Positions 8,874-17,858 of a DNA stretch of 64,000 nt are shown here, in pieces. This DNA comes from JAFGBI01 sp964454025 (lineage in GTDB: Bacteria; Myxococcota_A; Polyangia; Polyangiales; Polyangiaceae). Numbering within the stretch: position 1 is the stretch's first letter; each line of letters starts with the position of its first letter. A program made the translations under genes and the position numbers. Below the pieces are notes generated by a model. It was not told the origin of the DNA. It saw only the letters and a program-made list of their open reading frames with translations, and ran no database searches. The stretch is taken from positions 69,313 through 133,312 of the forward strand of contig CAYVRP010000005.1 of the NCBI GenBank assembly GCA_964454025.1, read 5' to 3'.

Positions 8874-11513
8874 CTAGCGCCTCTCGGCGCCCTCCAGGAG
8901 TCGGCCGCGGCGGGCGGCGTCCAGGCGCTCTTGAAGCTCGGCCGCGCGCGCGCTGCCGGCGCGCCGGGCCTGGGCGATGGCCGGGATCGCGCGGGCGAGC
9001 TCACCGGCTCGGATGGCGGCGTCGGCGGCGCCCTCCCAGTCCGCCGCCGCGTCGGACTCGGCCGCGGCGCGCTCGAAGTAACGGGCTGCCTCGTGCCACC
9101 CGCCGCGCCGGACGTGACGCTGGGCGCAGCTGCGCGCGGCGGCCGCGCAGGCAGCGGGCGTGCCGCAGGCGGCCGCGAGCAGGCGCTCCGCACCGGCCGC
9201 CATCTGGTCGGGATCGTCAGCGCGATCCGCCGCCTCCACGAGAAGGTGCAGGCAGGCCGTGGACGTTGGCCAGCGCTCGCAGCGCGCGGCGAGCAACTCC
9301 AGGGCGTCGCGCGGGCGGTCGGTGGCGAGCAGAAGGCTGGCGCGGGCGAGGGTCGCCTCGGGGGCGTCGGGGAGCAGGCGCTCGAGCGCCGCCACCTGCG
9401 CCTCGACCAGGGCCGCGCAGCGCGCGGCGCCTGCTGCCGCGCAGGGGGTGCCGGGCGCTGGTTGGTCCAGTAGCGCGGTGACGTCGCGCGCGAGCTCGAC
9501 GCGGGGTCGCGGGTCTTCGGGCGCGCGCTCGACGGCGTCCTCGAGGAGCGCCAGCCGCGCCGCGCCGGCGCGGTCCGGGGGCAGCGCATGCGCGCAGGCG
9601 ATCAGGAATGGGATCCCCGCGCGGCCCGCGGGCGCGGCGCGGAGGAGCGCCTCGGCGTCGCGCGTGGCCGCGGTCGCCGCGGTCGCCGCGGCGCGGGTGA
9701 GCGTTGCGTCTCGCGCGGCGGCCTCGCTCGCCGCCAGCAACGCCTGGCCGGTGGCCCCTCGTCGCGCCAGCGTCTGCGCGAGGAGCAGGTAGGGGCGCCC
9801 CGCGCTCGGGTCTCGCGCCAGGGCTCGGTTGAGCCAGGGCAGCGGGTTCTCGCCGCGTCGTCGTGCCTGGAGCGCACCCAGCAGGGGCAGGAACGGATCC
9901 CCGGGGTGCGCGCGGACGGCCGCGGCAAGCTCGGTGGAGAAGCGGGCGAGCCCCGCCGGATCTGCCCGGTCGGTCGCGAGGAAGGCCGCCTGGAGCCGGT
10001 GACGTTCGGTTTCGACGGGGTGCGTCCCGAACGCGGCCGCCGCGATGAGCGCCACGCCGCCGAGCGCGGCGAGGCCGACGGCGGGGGCGGTCACCCGGGG
10101 CTCTACCTCTCCGTCGGGGGGGCGGGTGTCGGTCGCCCGCCCAGCGCCCCAGAGCGAGCCGAGCACCGCAGCGACCGCGAACCCGAGCGACGCGACCTCA
10201 AGCCCCAGGTCCACGAGGTTCTGCGCGAGGAGCGCGATCATCCCGACGGCGGCGCTCGCCGTGACCGGATGCCGGCCTGCCCGGAGCCGTCCGGGGCGCA
10301 GGGTCCAGGCGAGCCCCAGGAGCGCCAGCGGGGCGACGGCGGCGCCCCATTCGGCGACCCACTGGACGACGAAGTTCTCCGCGTACTGGAAGACGACATG
10401 CCCTGGGCCAGCCCGGTAGGGCGGGAAGGCGGTTTCGTAGGCGCCGCGGCCGACCCCGAACCACAGGTGGTCCGCGATCATCGGCCGCGTCCAGGCGGCG
10501 AGCAGGAGCTTTCCCGTCGTCTCTTCGAGCAGCTCCCGCAACACGCGCGGCGTGGTACCCAGCAGGAACAGCAGAGCTCCGGTCAGCGCGGCGGAGACGA
10601 GCGGGATCGCGGCGACGAGGCGGCGGCGCGGGTGTCGCTCGACGCCCCGGAGGCTCCGCCAGAGCACGGGGACGAGCAGGAGCAGTCCCAGCAAGAGCGC
10701 GGCCAGGCCGCCACGCGACGCGCTGAGCACGCTGACCGCCAACGTGATCGCCGCGAGCAGGGCGGCGAGGGTTCGCGGCCCGGGGCGGCGTTCGGTCAAG
10801 AGCCACCCCGCCCCGCAGAAGAAGCCGAGGTTCAGGTATCCGGCGAGGTTGTTGGGGTTCAAGAGCGGAGCCAGACTCCACGGCGGGCGGGCGGCGAGGG
10901 GGGTGTAGAGCCCGTAGAGCCGTTCGGCCGCCGTGGCGGCGTGCAGGAGCGCTACCAGGGCGGCGCCGACTGCCGAGGCGAACACCAGCCCGAGGCCGAG
11001 GCTGGGCCCGCGCCGGCTGGCGAGGCGGGCCGCGGCGGTGAAGACGGCCGCGTAGCTCAACCACTTGAGCGCCTCGAGGGCGGTAGCGCCGGGCTCGATG
11101 GACAGGGGTGCCCAGGCGGGCGGCGCGTCACCGAGGGGCGCCGCCGCCCGCAGCCACACCTCGGCGGCGCGGGGCGACAGCGCGGCCGTCCAGGTCACCG
11201 GCAGGGGTGTGCACTGGAGCGCGGTGTAGCCCGCGAGCGCGGCCAGGATCGCGGCCGGTGGCGGCAGGTCGCGCGCGCGGATGGCGCCGAGGACGATGGC
11301 GAGCGTACCGGTGGCGATGGCGATGGCGGCGAACGCGATCACCCAGGGCGGGTGCACGCTCCCCACGGCCAGCATCGAGCCCACCACGGTGAGCCCCAGC
11401 CCGGCCCCGAGCACGGTGTCACCCCGCCGCGCGAGCCTGGCGAGGGCGCTCGGGTTCGGCGCGGCCGGGCGGGCCGGCGGCGCGGTGCGCTCGCGCGGGT
11501 GTACGCGGATCAC
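8874..11513 (-). CDS. O-antigen ligase/Wzy-like polymerase with C-terminal TPR-like domain
   Basis: This is an 879-residue protein. The first half (to about residue 470) has a dozen hydrophobic segments and the Wzy_C/WaaL-type loop, with LLNPNNLAGYLNLG and a later WFGVGRGAYETAFPPYR stretch of the kind found in O-antigen ligases and polymerases. The second half (about 540-870) is soluble and Ala-rich, built of helical TPR-like hairpins (PYLLLAQTLARRG, ARYFERAAAES). It would join or polymerise lipid-linked glycans at the outer face of the inner membrane, the TPR part recruiting partners. The GTG at 11513 is chosen because it forms a GTGA overlap with the stop of the upstream gene; the frame stays open to 11621. 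The gene ends in TAG. Confidence 0.8.
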   Translation of the reverse strand: MIRVHPRERTAPPARPAAPNPSALARLARRGDTVLGAGLGLTVVGSMLAVGSVHPPWVIAFAAIAIATGTLAIVLGAIRARDLPPPAAILAALAGYTALQCTPLPVTWTAALSPRAAEVWLRAAAPLGDAPPAWAPLSIEPGATALEALKWLSYAAVFTAAARLASRRGPSLGLGLVFASAVGAALVALLHAATAAERLYGLYTPLAARPPWSLAPLLNPNNLAGYLNLGFFCGAGWLLTERRPGPRTLAALLAAITLAVSVLSASRGGLAALLLGLLLLVPVLWRSLRGVERHPRRRLVAAIPLVSAALTGALLFLLGTTPRVLRELLEETTGKLLLAAWTRPMIADHLWFGVGRGAYETAFPPYRAGPGHVVFQYAENFVVQWVAEWGAAVAPLALLGLAWTLRPGRLRAGRHPVTASAAVGMIALLAQNLVDLGLEVASLGFAVAAVLGSLWGAGRATDTRPPDGEVEPRVTAPAVGLAALGGVALIAAAAFGTHPVETERHRLQAAFLATDRADPAGLARFSTELAAAVRAHPGDPFLPLLGALQARRRGENPLPWLNRALARDPSAGRPYLLLAQTLARRGATGQALLAASEAAARDATLTRAAATAATAATRDAEALLRAAPAGRAGIPFLIACAHALPPDRAGAARLALLEDAVERAPEDPRPRVELARDVTALLDQPAPGTPCAAAGAARCAALVEAQVAALERLLPDAPEATLARASLLLATDRPRDALELLAARCERWPTSTACLHLLVEAADRADDPDQMAAGAERLLAAACGTPAACAAAARSCAQRHVRRGGWHEAARYFERAAAESDAAADWEGAADAAIRAGELARAIPAIAQARRAGSARAAELQERLDAARRGRLLEGAERR

Positions 11514-12715
11514 CGGGGCCACCTCGCCGTGCCTCGCGTCGCCGCCGCGCCGCGCCGCTGGAGCCCCGCCCAGGCCGCGCGGGTCGCGCGCATCCAGAGA
11601 TCGAGCGGACGTGCCCACCACCGCCGCCGGAGCGCGGCCGCGTCGAGCCCGGGCCCGTAGATCGCCTGGAGCTGCCCGTTCGTGGGAAAGAGGGCAGCCC
11701 GGACGCCGCCGAGGCGCGCCCGCCAGCGGGGGCCGTCGGTCAGGGGAGCCCAGGCGCCGACGAGCTTGAGGCTCGCGACGTAGTCATCGTCGAGCGCCCC
11801 CGCGAGGAGGTGGCTCAGCAGTCGGCCTGCTGGTTCGTCGGCGCCGGGGAGCGCGCCTCGTCGCAGGAGGGTGACCAGGCTCGAGATCGCGTCGATCTCC
11901 ACCCGGGAGAGCTCTCCCTCGAGCCAGGTCCGGGCGCGCGCGGGCAGCGGGTCGACGCCGTCGCTCCCGAGATCGTGGAGGTCCGCGAGCATCCGGGCGA
12001 GCGGGTAGGCTCGTGGGGTGGCCCCATGCTGTAGGAAACCGTGCGCCACGGCGTGGGCGCGGAGCAGATCCCGGTCGGGGGTGAAGCCGCCGCCGGGCGC
12101 GGGGTGGAGGACGCCTTGCGCCGCGAGCGCCGGCCATCCGGCGAAGCGCCGCTCCCCCGGGGCGCGCAGGCCCGGGAGGTGCCGGTGCAACTCGATGCCG
12201 AGGCCGCTGGGGGCCGAGAGCAGCGGGAGCTGGTGCTCGGAGCCCGGGAGGTCGAGCGGCCTGAAGCCCTGCGCCACGAGCCGCTCCTGCAGCGACGCAG
12301 CGAGCTCCGGGGGGACCAGGACGTCGACGTCGCTCGTGTCCCGGGCGCCCTCGACGATCAGGCCCGCCACCGCGAGCGCCGATTGCTTGAGCCAGACGAG
12401 CGGGATCGCGGGCGCGCTCGCCGCGCGCAGGATCTCGGCCCGGGCCAGAGCAGCGCGGCGCGAGCGCGCGCGGACGCCGAGCTGCGCCAGGCCGAGCCGT
12501 CGGGCGCCGGCGCGGCCGACGTCGCGACCGAGCCGCTCCGGCGGGGTGCGGGTCGCGATCCGCGCCGCGAGATCGAGCCTCAGCGCGAGCTCGACGGCGG
12601 CGGTCGGCTCCCCGGGCGCGCCGTCGTCTCCGGGAGGGCCGAAGGCGCGCCCCAGGACCCAGCGCAGCTCCGGCGTCGGCGCGAGCGGGGGTGGCCGGAA
12701 CCTGAATTCACGCAT
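11510..12715 (-). CDS. PF14907-type nucleotidyltransferase family protein
   Basis: This 401-residue protein starts MREFRFRPPPLAPTPELRW. The centre has the signature of the NTP_transf_5 family: a Lys in IPLVWLKQSALA, then RDTSDVDVLVPPE (the metal-binding DxD of a nucleotidyltransferase), then IELHRHL for the third acidic position. Family members sit in polysaccharide and lasso-peptide loci; the substrate is unknown. Here the gene is coupled by a 4-base GTGA overlap to the O-antigen-ligase-like gene, so a role in the same glycan pathway is likely. It is divergent from cysC, with 103 bp between the starts. The frame is open upstream to 12856, but only the ATG at 12715 gives a family-like length. 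Confidence 0.78.
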   Translation of the reverse strand: MREFRFRPPPLAPTPELRWVLGRAFGPPGDDGAPGEPTAAVELALRLDLAARIATRTPPERLGRDVGRAGARRLGLAQLGVRARSRRAALARAEILRAASAPAIPLVWLKQSALAVAGLIVEGARDTSDVDVLVPPELAASLQERLVAQGFRPLDLPGSEHQLPLLSAPSGLGIELHRHLPGLRAPGERRFAGWPALAAQGVLHPAPGGGFTPDRDLLRAHAVAHGFLQHGATPRAYPLARMLADLHDLGSDGVDPLPARARTWLEGELSRVEIDAISSLVTLLRRGALPGADEPAGRLLSHLLAGALDDDYVASLKLVGAWAPLTDGPRWRARLGGVRAALFPTNGQLQAIYGPGLDAAALRRRWWARPLDLWMRATRAAWAGLQRRGAAATRGTARWPR

Positions 12716-12818
12716 CGTCCACCGAAGTCGCCTTGCGACGTGGCGCGGGATGAGCGATGGGAGTGCTCCCGCGGGTCCCCGCCGGATCCGGACGAAGCAT
12801 AGGGACCCGGGCCCCGCC

Positions 12819-13448
12819 ATGTCGAACGATCCCGCACCGCGCGCCACCAACGTCACCTGGGACCACGGCCAGATCAGCCGCGCCGACCGCTGGAAGGCGC
12901 TCGGTCAGGTCGGCGCGACCCTGTGGTTTACGGGGCTCTCCGGGTCCGGCAAGTCGACCATCTCGGCCGCGCTCGAGGTCGCGCTGATCGAGCGGGGGGT
13001 CTTCGCCTACCGCCTCGACGGAGACAACGTCCGGCACGGGCTGAACTCGAACCTGGGGTTCTCCACCGAGGATCGGCAGGAGAACGTGCGGCGGGTGGGC
13101 GAGGTCGCCAAGCTGTTCGCTGACGCCGGCGTGGTCGTTCTGGCGACGTTCATCAGCCCCTACCGCGACGACCGGGCGCGCTGTCGCCGTATCCACGAGG
13201 AGAGCTCGCTGCCCTTCTTCGAGATCTTCGTGGACGCGACCCTGGAAGTCTGCGAGTCGCGCGACCCCAAGCAGCTGTACCAGCGGGCCCGCGCCGGCGA
13301 GATCCCGTTCTTCACCGGCGTGACCCACCCCTACGAGGCGCCGGAGTCGCCCGATCTCCGCCTCGACGGCACCCAGCCCGTGCCCGACTCCGTCGCGCAG
13401 GTGCTCCGGCTGCTCGAGGCGCGCGAGATCCTGCGCGGCCGCGGGTGA
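12819..13448 (+). CDS. cysC: Adenylylsulfate (APS) kinase
   Basis: This 209-residue protein converts APS and ATP to PAPS, the sulfate donor for reduction or sulfotransfer. It shows the P-loop GLSGSGKST and the CysC motifs RLDGDNVRHGLN and LGFSTEDRQENVRRVGEV. It also has FISPYRDDRARCR, the substrate-side FFEIFVDATLEVCESRDPKQLYQRARAGEIPFFTGV region and a final YEAPESPDLRLDG. Length and all catalytic elements are normal. The frame is open back to 12018, but that part is antisense to the nucleotidyltransferase, so ATG 12819 is used. It is convergent with the PAP phosphatase 16 bp away. Together these genes make PAPS and remove PAP, which favours a sulfotransfer context, though no sulfotransferase or sulfurylase is in the window. 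Confidence 0.96.
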   Translation: MSNDPAPRATNVTWDHGQISRADRWKALGQVGATLWFTGLSGSGKSTISAALEVALIERGVFAYRLDGDNVRHGLNSNLGFSTEDRQENVRRVGEVAKLFADAGVVVLATFISPYRDDRARCRRIHEESSLPFFEIFVDATLEVCESRDPKQLYQRARAGEIPFFTGVTHPYEAPESPDLRLDGTQPVPDSVAQVLRLLEAREILRGRG

Positions 13449-13464
13449 GCTGCCCGCGCTCCGC

Positions 13465-14505
13465 CTACCGGATGCCGAGCGTGGCGATGGCGGCGATGAG
13501 CCGCTGGTGTGCGTCGGGGTGCGCGACCACGACGCCGCGGTTCCGCTCCAGACCGCGCCCGTGGCTGAACTCGAGCGGGCGGCCGGCGATGTCGGTCACG
13601 CGCACACCCGCCTCCTCGGCGACGACCACCCCGGCGGCGTGATCCCAGATCCGCTCGACGTAGTCGGCGCGAGTGGGCAGCCGGAGGTAGGCGTCGGCCT
13701 GGCCCCGGGCGACGACGGCGTACTTCGCGCTCGAGTCGAGCCTCACCACGGTCCGGTCGGCGTCGACGGCCGCGATCACGCGGTCGGTGTCGGACACGTT
13801 CGAGTGCGCCTTCTCCACCGAGGCGGTCACGCGGAGGGGGCGCGCGAGGGGCCCGAGCCGCGGCAGGGCGCGCGGGCGGGCGGCGTCCCCCATCACGCAG
13901 GCGAGCTCCTCGGTCCCGGCCCCGCGACGGGCGACGTAGAGCGAGCCCTCGGGATCGGGGACGATGACGTCGGCCGTCGCGTCGCGCGCGAGGTTGGGGC
14001 AGGCCAGCGCCCCGACCACGGGCGCTCCGCCCTCCACGTAGGCGAGCGCGATGGCGTACTGCTGGCCGCGCAGGAAGCCCTTGGTCCCGTCGATGGGATC
14101 GAGGGTGAAGAAGGCGCCTGCGCCGCCCTGGCCGTGGCCGGCCGTCTCGAGCGCCACCAGCAGGCGCTCCGCGGAGAGCTCCGGCCGTACCGCGCGGGCG
14201 ATCTCCACCGTCGCGTCGAGGTACGCGGCCCGCTCCGGCGCGCGCAGGAAGGCGGGGTCCTCCTCCGCGACCAGTCCCACTTCGACGAACCGCGGGCCGA
14301 GCGCCTCGGTGAGCGTGGCCACCACCACCGCCTGGGCGGCGAAGTCGGCGACCGTGACGGGGCTCTGGTCGTCCTTGGTGGCCGCGCGCACGCTGGCGAT
14401 CTCGGCCTGAGCCCGGCGGCACGCCGCCGCGGCGAGCAGGACCGCATCCCGGGCGGCGGCGAGCAGGGACGCGTGGGTGGCGGAGGTGGCTGCGATTGCG
14501 GGCAT
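13465..14505 (-). CDS. 3'(2'),5'-bisphosphate nucleotidase (PAP phosphatase, inositol-monophosphatase superfamily)
   Basis: This 346-residue member of the lithium-sensitive Mg-dependent phosphatase fold is closest to the HAL2/SAL1-like type. Metal ligands are visible: EED at 81-83, then DPIDGTKGF at 136-144 (the superfamily DPxDGTxxF), and near the C-terminus the second motif IWDHAAG. The likely reaction is PAP to AMP and phosphate, which relieves product inhibition of PAPS-using enzymes. The YAIALAYVEGGAPVVGALACPNL stretch after the second motif is typical of the HAL2 group rather than of inositol monophosphatase proper. It is convergent with cysC, whose product ultimately gives rise to PAP, which supports the substrate choice. 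It ends in TAG. Confidence 0.88.
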   Translation of the reverse strand: MPAIAATSATHASLLAAARDAVLLAAAACRRAQAEIASVRAATKDDQSPVTVADFAAQAVVVATLTEALGPRFVEVGLVAEEDPAFLRAPERAAYLDATVEIARAVRPELSAERLLVALETAGHGQGGAGAFFTLDPIDGTKGFLRGQQYAIALAYVEGGAPVVGALACPNLARDATADVIVPDPEGSLYVARRGAGTEELACVMGDAARPRALPRLGPLARPLRVTASVEKAHSNVSDTDRVIAAVDADRTVVRLDSSAKYAVVARGQADAYLRLPTRADYVERIWDHAAGVVVAEEAGVRVTDIAGRPLEFSHGRGLERNRGVVVAHPDAHQRLIAAIATLGIR

Positions 14506-14806
14506 CTTCGGCCGTTGCCTCGGGGGTCGGGGGGCTCGGCCGAGGAGCCCGGGTGGGGGACCGGGGCGAGGACCTCCCGAATGGCGCGGGTTTCGCCTTT
14601 ACTAGCTCGGGATCGGGCCGTAAAGTCCCCGCCCCTGCGAGCCCCGGGCTGCGCCCGGAGCCTTCGCGATTCCACCACCCTAGACACACGCCCCGAGCGC
14701 ATCCGACTGGGTCCGGTGCCTGCGCGCGACGATCCCCCCGGGGAGGTCGCGTCGGGTTGGCCCGGAGGCGGGGCGGAGGCTCAACCGAGACGGAGACCAG
14801 CGCGAC
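14506..14806 (+). promoter_or_regulatory. Intergenic region and putative leader of rpsB
   Basis: These 301 bp lie between the divergent PAP phosphatase and rpsB and hold no gene. Two hairpin-capable elements are visible: CTTTAC at 14597-14602 pairing with GTAAAG at 14620-14625 across a 17-base loop, and a 6-bp stem CCGGGC/GCCCGG with a 3-base loop at 14644-14658. S2 operons in many bacteria are autoregulated through a leader RNA; the fold here does not match a leader I can name, so this is inference only. Confidence 0.3.
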
Positions 14807-15805
14807 ATGGCCGACCATCAGATGCCCGGCGAGGGCGACCTCAAGAACACCGGCTTCGGGGACCGCGGTCCTCGGGGCGGATACGACCCTTCCTTCGACG
14901 ACGACGCGGGCGGCGAGGAGCTCCCCGAGCGCGTCACCGAGGTGCCGCGGACGGCGCTGATCGCGGGGGAGCGGGCCGCGGCCAAGGCCGCGGGCGAGCA
15001 GGTGCCGCTGCGCGATCCGAACAACCCGCTCACGGTGCGGGAGCTCTTCGAGTCGGGGGTCCACTTCGGGCACCAGACCAAGCGCTGGAACCCGAAGATG
15101 AAGCCGTACATCTACGGCTCCCGGAGCGGGATCCACATCGTGGATCTGGACCAGACCGCGCGGCTCTTCAAGCGCGCCTTCGACTTCCTCAGCGACACCG
15201 TGGCCCGCGGTGGGCATGTGCTGTTCGTCGGCACCAAGCGGCAGGCGGCCGAGATCGTGGAGGAGGAGGCGCGGCGCGCCGAGCAGTACTTCGTCACCAA
15301 CCGCTGGCTCGGGGGCACGCTCACCAACTTCCGCACGATGAAGGGTGGCCTGGAGCGGCTGCGCAACCTGGAGCGCATGGCGGAGGACGGCACCTACGGT
15401 CAGCTCCCGAAGAAGGAAACCGTGCGCCTCGACAAGGAGCGCGCCCGCCTCGAGAAGTACATCGGCGGGATGAAGGGGATGAGCGGTGTCCCCAGCGCGG
15501 TCTTCATCATCGACCCGACCCAGGAGGCGATCGCGGTCGCGGAGGCGCGCAAGCTCCACGTGCCGATCGTCGCCATCGCGGACACCAACTGCGATCCGGA
15601 CCTCATCGACTTCGTGGTGCCCGGCAACGACGACGCCATCCGGTCGATCCGACTCATCACCAGCGCCATCGCCGACGCCTGCATCTGGGGCATGACGCGG
15701 CACCGCGAGCGGATGGCGGCGCGAGGCGGTGAGGAGGGTGACGGGCAGCCCGCGGGCCGCAGCGGCGCGCCCCCGGCCGACGTCATCTACTCGCGCCGGA
15801 CGTGA
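14807..15805 (+). CDS. rpsB: 30S ribosomal protein S2 with long N-terminal extension
   Basis: This 332-residue protein contains a standard S2 from about residue 75: LTVRELFESGVHFGHQTKRWNPKMKP and then IYGSRSGIHIVDLDQT. Further motifs are FVGTKRQAAEIV, NRWLGGTLTNF and IDPTQEAIAVAEARKL, with DTNCDPDLIDFVVPGNDDAIRSI near the end. The first 72 residues, rich in Asp/Glu/Gly, precede the point where S2 usually begins and are unlike it. The ATG at 14807 is the first in frame. A GTG at 15002 (before PLRDPNNP) would give a near-normal S2, so the extension could be an annotation artefact, although its codon use is coding-like. The gene lies 48 bp upstream of tsf, the usual rpsB-tsf pair. Confidence 0.93.
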   Translation: MADHQMPGEGDLKNTGFGDRGPRGGYDPSFDDDAGGEELPERVTEVPRTALIAGERAAAKAAGEQVPLRDPNNPLTVRELFESGVHFGHQTKRWNPKMKPYIYGSRSGIHIVDLDQTARLFKRAFDFLSDTVARGGHVLFVGTKRQAAEIVEEEARRAEQYFVTNRWLGGTLTNFRTMKGGLERLRNLERMAEDGTYGQLPKKETVRLDKERARLEKYIGGMKGMSGVPSAVFIIDPTQEAIAVAEARKLHVPIVAIADTNCDPDLIDFVVPGNDDAIRSIRLITSAIADACIWGMTRHRERMAARGGEEGDGQPAGRSGAPPADVIYSRRT

Positions 15806-15853
15806 GCGGCGGGCGCGATCACCAAGGCTCATTTCCCAAGGAGAGGTAAGCGC

Positions 15854-16768
15854 ATGGCCCAGGTCAGCATGGCGCAGGTGAAGGAGCTGCGCGAACGCAC
15901 ACAGGCGGGGTTGAACGACTGCAAGGCCGCCCTCGAGGAGGCGGCCGGCGACATGGAGAAGGCCGTCGAGATCATCCTCAAGAAGGGGCTCGCCAAGAGC
16001 GCGAAGCGCGCGGGCAAGGTGGCGAGCGAGGGCGTGGTCGCCGCGCGGGTCGCCGCCGACGGCCGGAGCGGCGTGCTCGCGGAGGTCAACATCCAGACCG
16101 ACTTCGCCGCCCGCAACCCCGAGTTTCTCGCCTTCGTCGAGCAGGTGCTCGACGCCGCCGAGCGGGCCGCCGACGGCGCCGAGATCGCGGTCGGCGCGCT
16201 GGAGCAGGCCCGGCAGGCCCTGGTGGGCAAGCTCGGCGAGAACATCACCGTCCGGCGCTGGACGAGGGTGGCGGTGGGTGGACCCGGGCGGGTGCAGGCC
16301 TACGTGCACATGGGCGGCAAGGTCGGCGTCCTGGTCGCGGTGAGCACCGCCGACGCGGCGGCGGCCGGGCGCCCCGAGGTGGCGGAGTTCGCGGAGAACG
16401 TCGCCATGCAGGCGGCCGCGATGGCGCCGCTCTACGTCGACCGGAGCGAGGTGCCCGACGCCGTGAAGGCGAAGCAGGCCGAGATCTTCGACGCCCAGCT
16501 GGCCGAGGAGGGCAAGCCCGAGAACGTGCGGCCGAAGATCGTGGAGGGCAAGCTCCAGAAGTGGCTCAAGGAGATCTGCCTGCGCGAGCAGCAGAGCGTG
16601 ATGGACACCGAGAAGACCGTGGACCAGCTCCGCGCCGCGGTCGCCAAGGCTGTCGGCGGCGCGGTGGAGATCACCGCCTTCGCCCGCTTCGAGCGCGGCG
16701 AGGGCATCGAGCGGCCTCAGGGGCCGGACTTCGCGTCCGAGGTCGCGCAGATGGCGGGGGGCGGCTGA
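15854..16768 (+). CDS. tsf: Translation elongation factor Ts
   Basis: This 304-residue guanine-nucleotide exchange factor acts on EF-Tu. The N-terminal UBA-like domain reads VKELRERTQAGLNDCKAALEEA, and the exchange motif TDFAARN (usually TDFVARN) follows at about residue 83. A coiled/dimerisation region and a C-terminal repeat of the core (QSVMDTEKTVDQLRAAVAKAVG) complete the full-length protein. A clear ribosome-binding site, AAGGAGAGG, stands about 8 bases before the ATG. It is probably co-transcribed with rpsB. Confidence 0.97.
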   Translation: MAQVSMAQVKELRERTQAGLNDCKAALEEAAGDMEKAVEIILKKGLAKSAKRAGKVASEGVVAARVAADGRSGVLAEVNIQTDFAARNPEFLAFVEQVLDAAERAADGAEIAVGALEQARQALVGKLGENITVRRWTRVAVGGPGRVQAYVHMGGKVGVLVAVSTADAAAAGRPEVAEFAENVAMQAAAMAPLYVDRSEVPDAVKAKQAEIFDAQLAEEGKPENVRPKIVEGKLQKWLKEICLREQQSVMDTEKTVDQLRAAVAKAVGGAVEITAFARFERGEGIERPQGPDFASEVAQMAGGG

Positions 16769-16858
16769 GCCGCCCGCCCCGGAGACGGCGGGCGTCCGTG
16801 ACGGACGGCGGCGGCGCGCGCCCCGCCCGTCGCGGGCCAGCGCCGGCGTGAGGCGCGC

Positions 16859-17836
<978 letters not shown>

Positions 17837-17858
17837 GGCGAGCCGCTCACGGCGTGCG

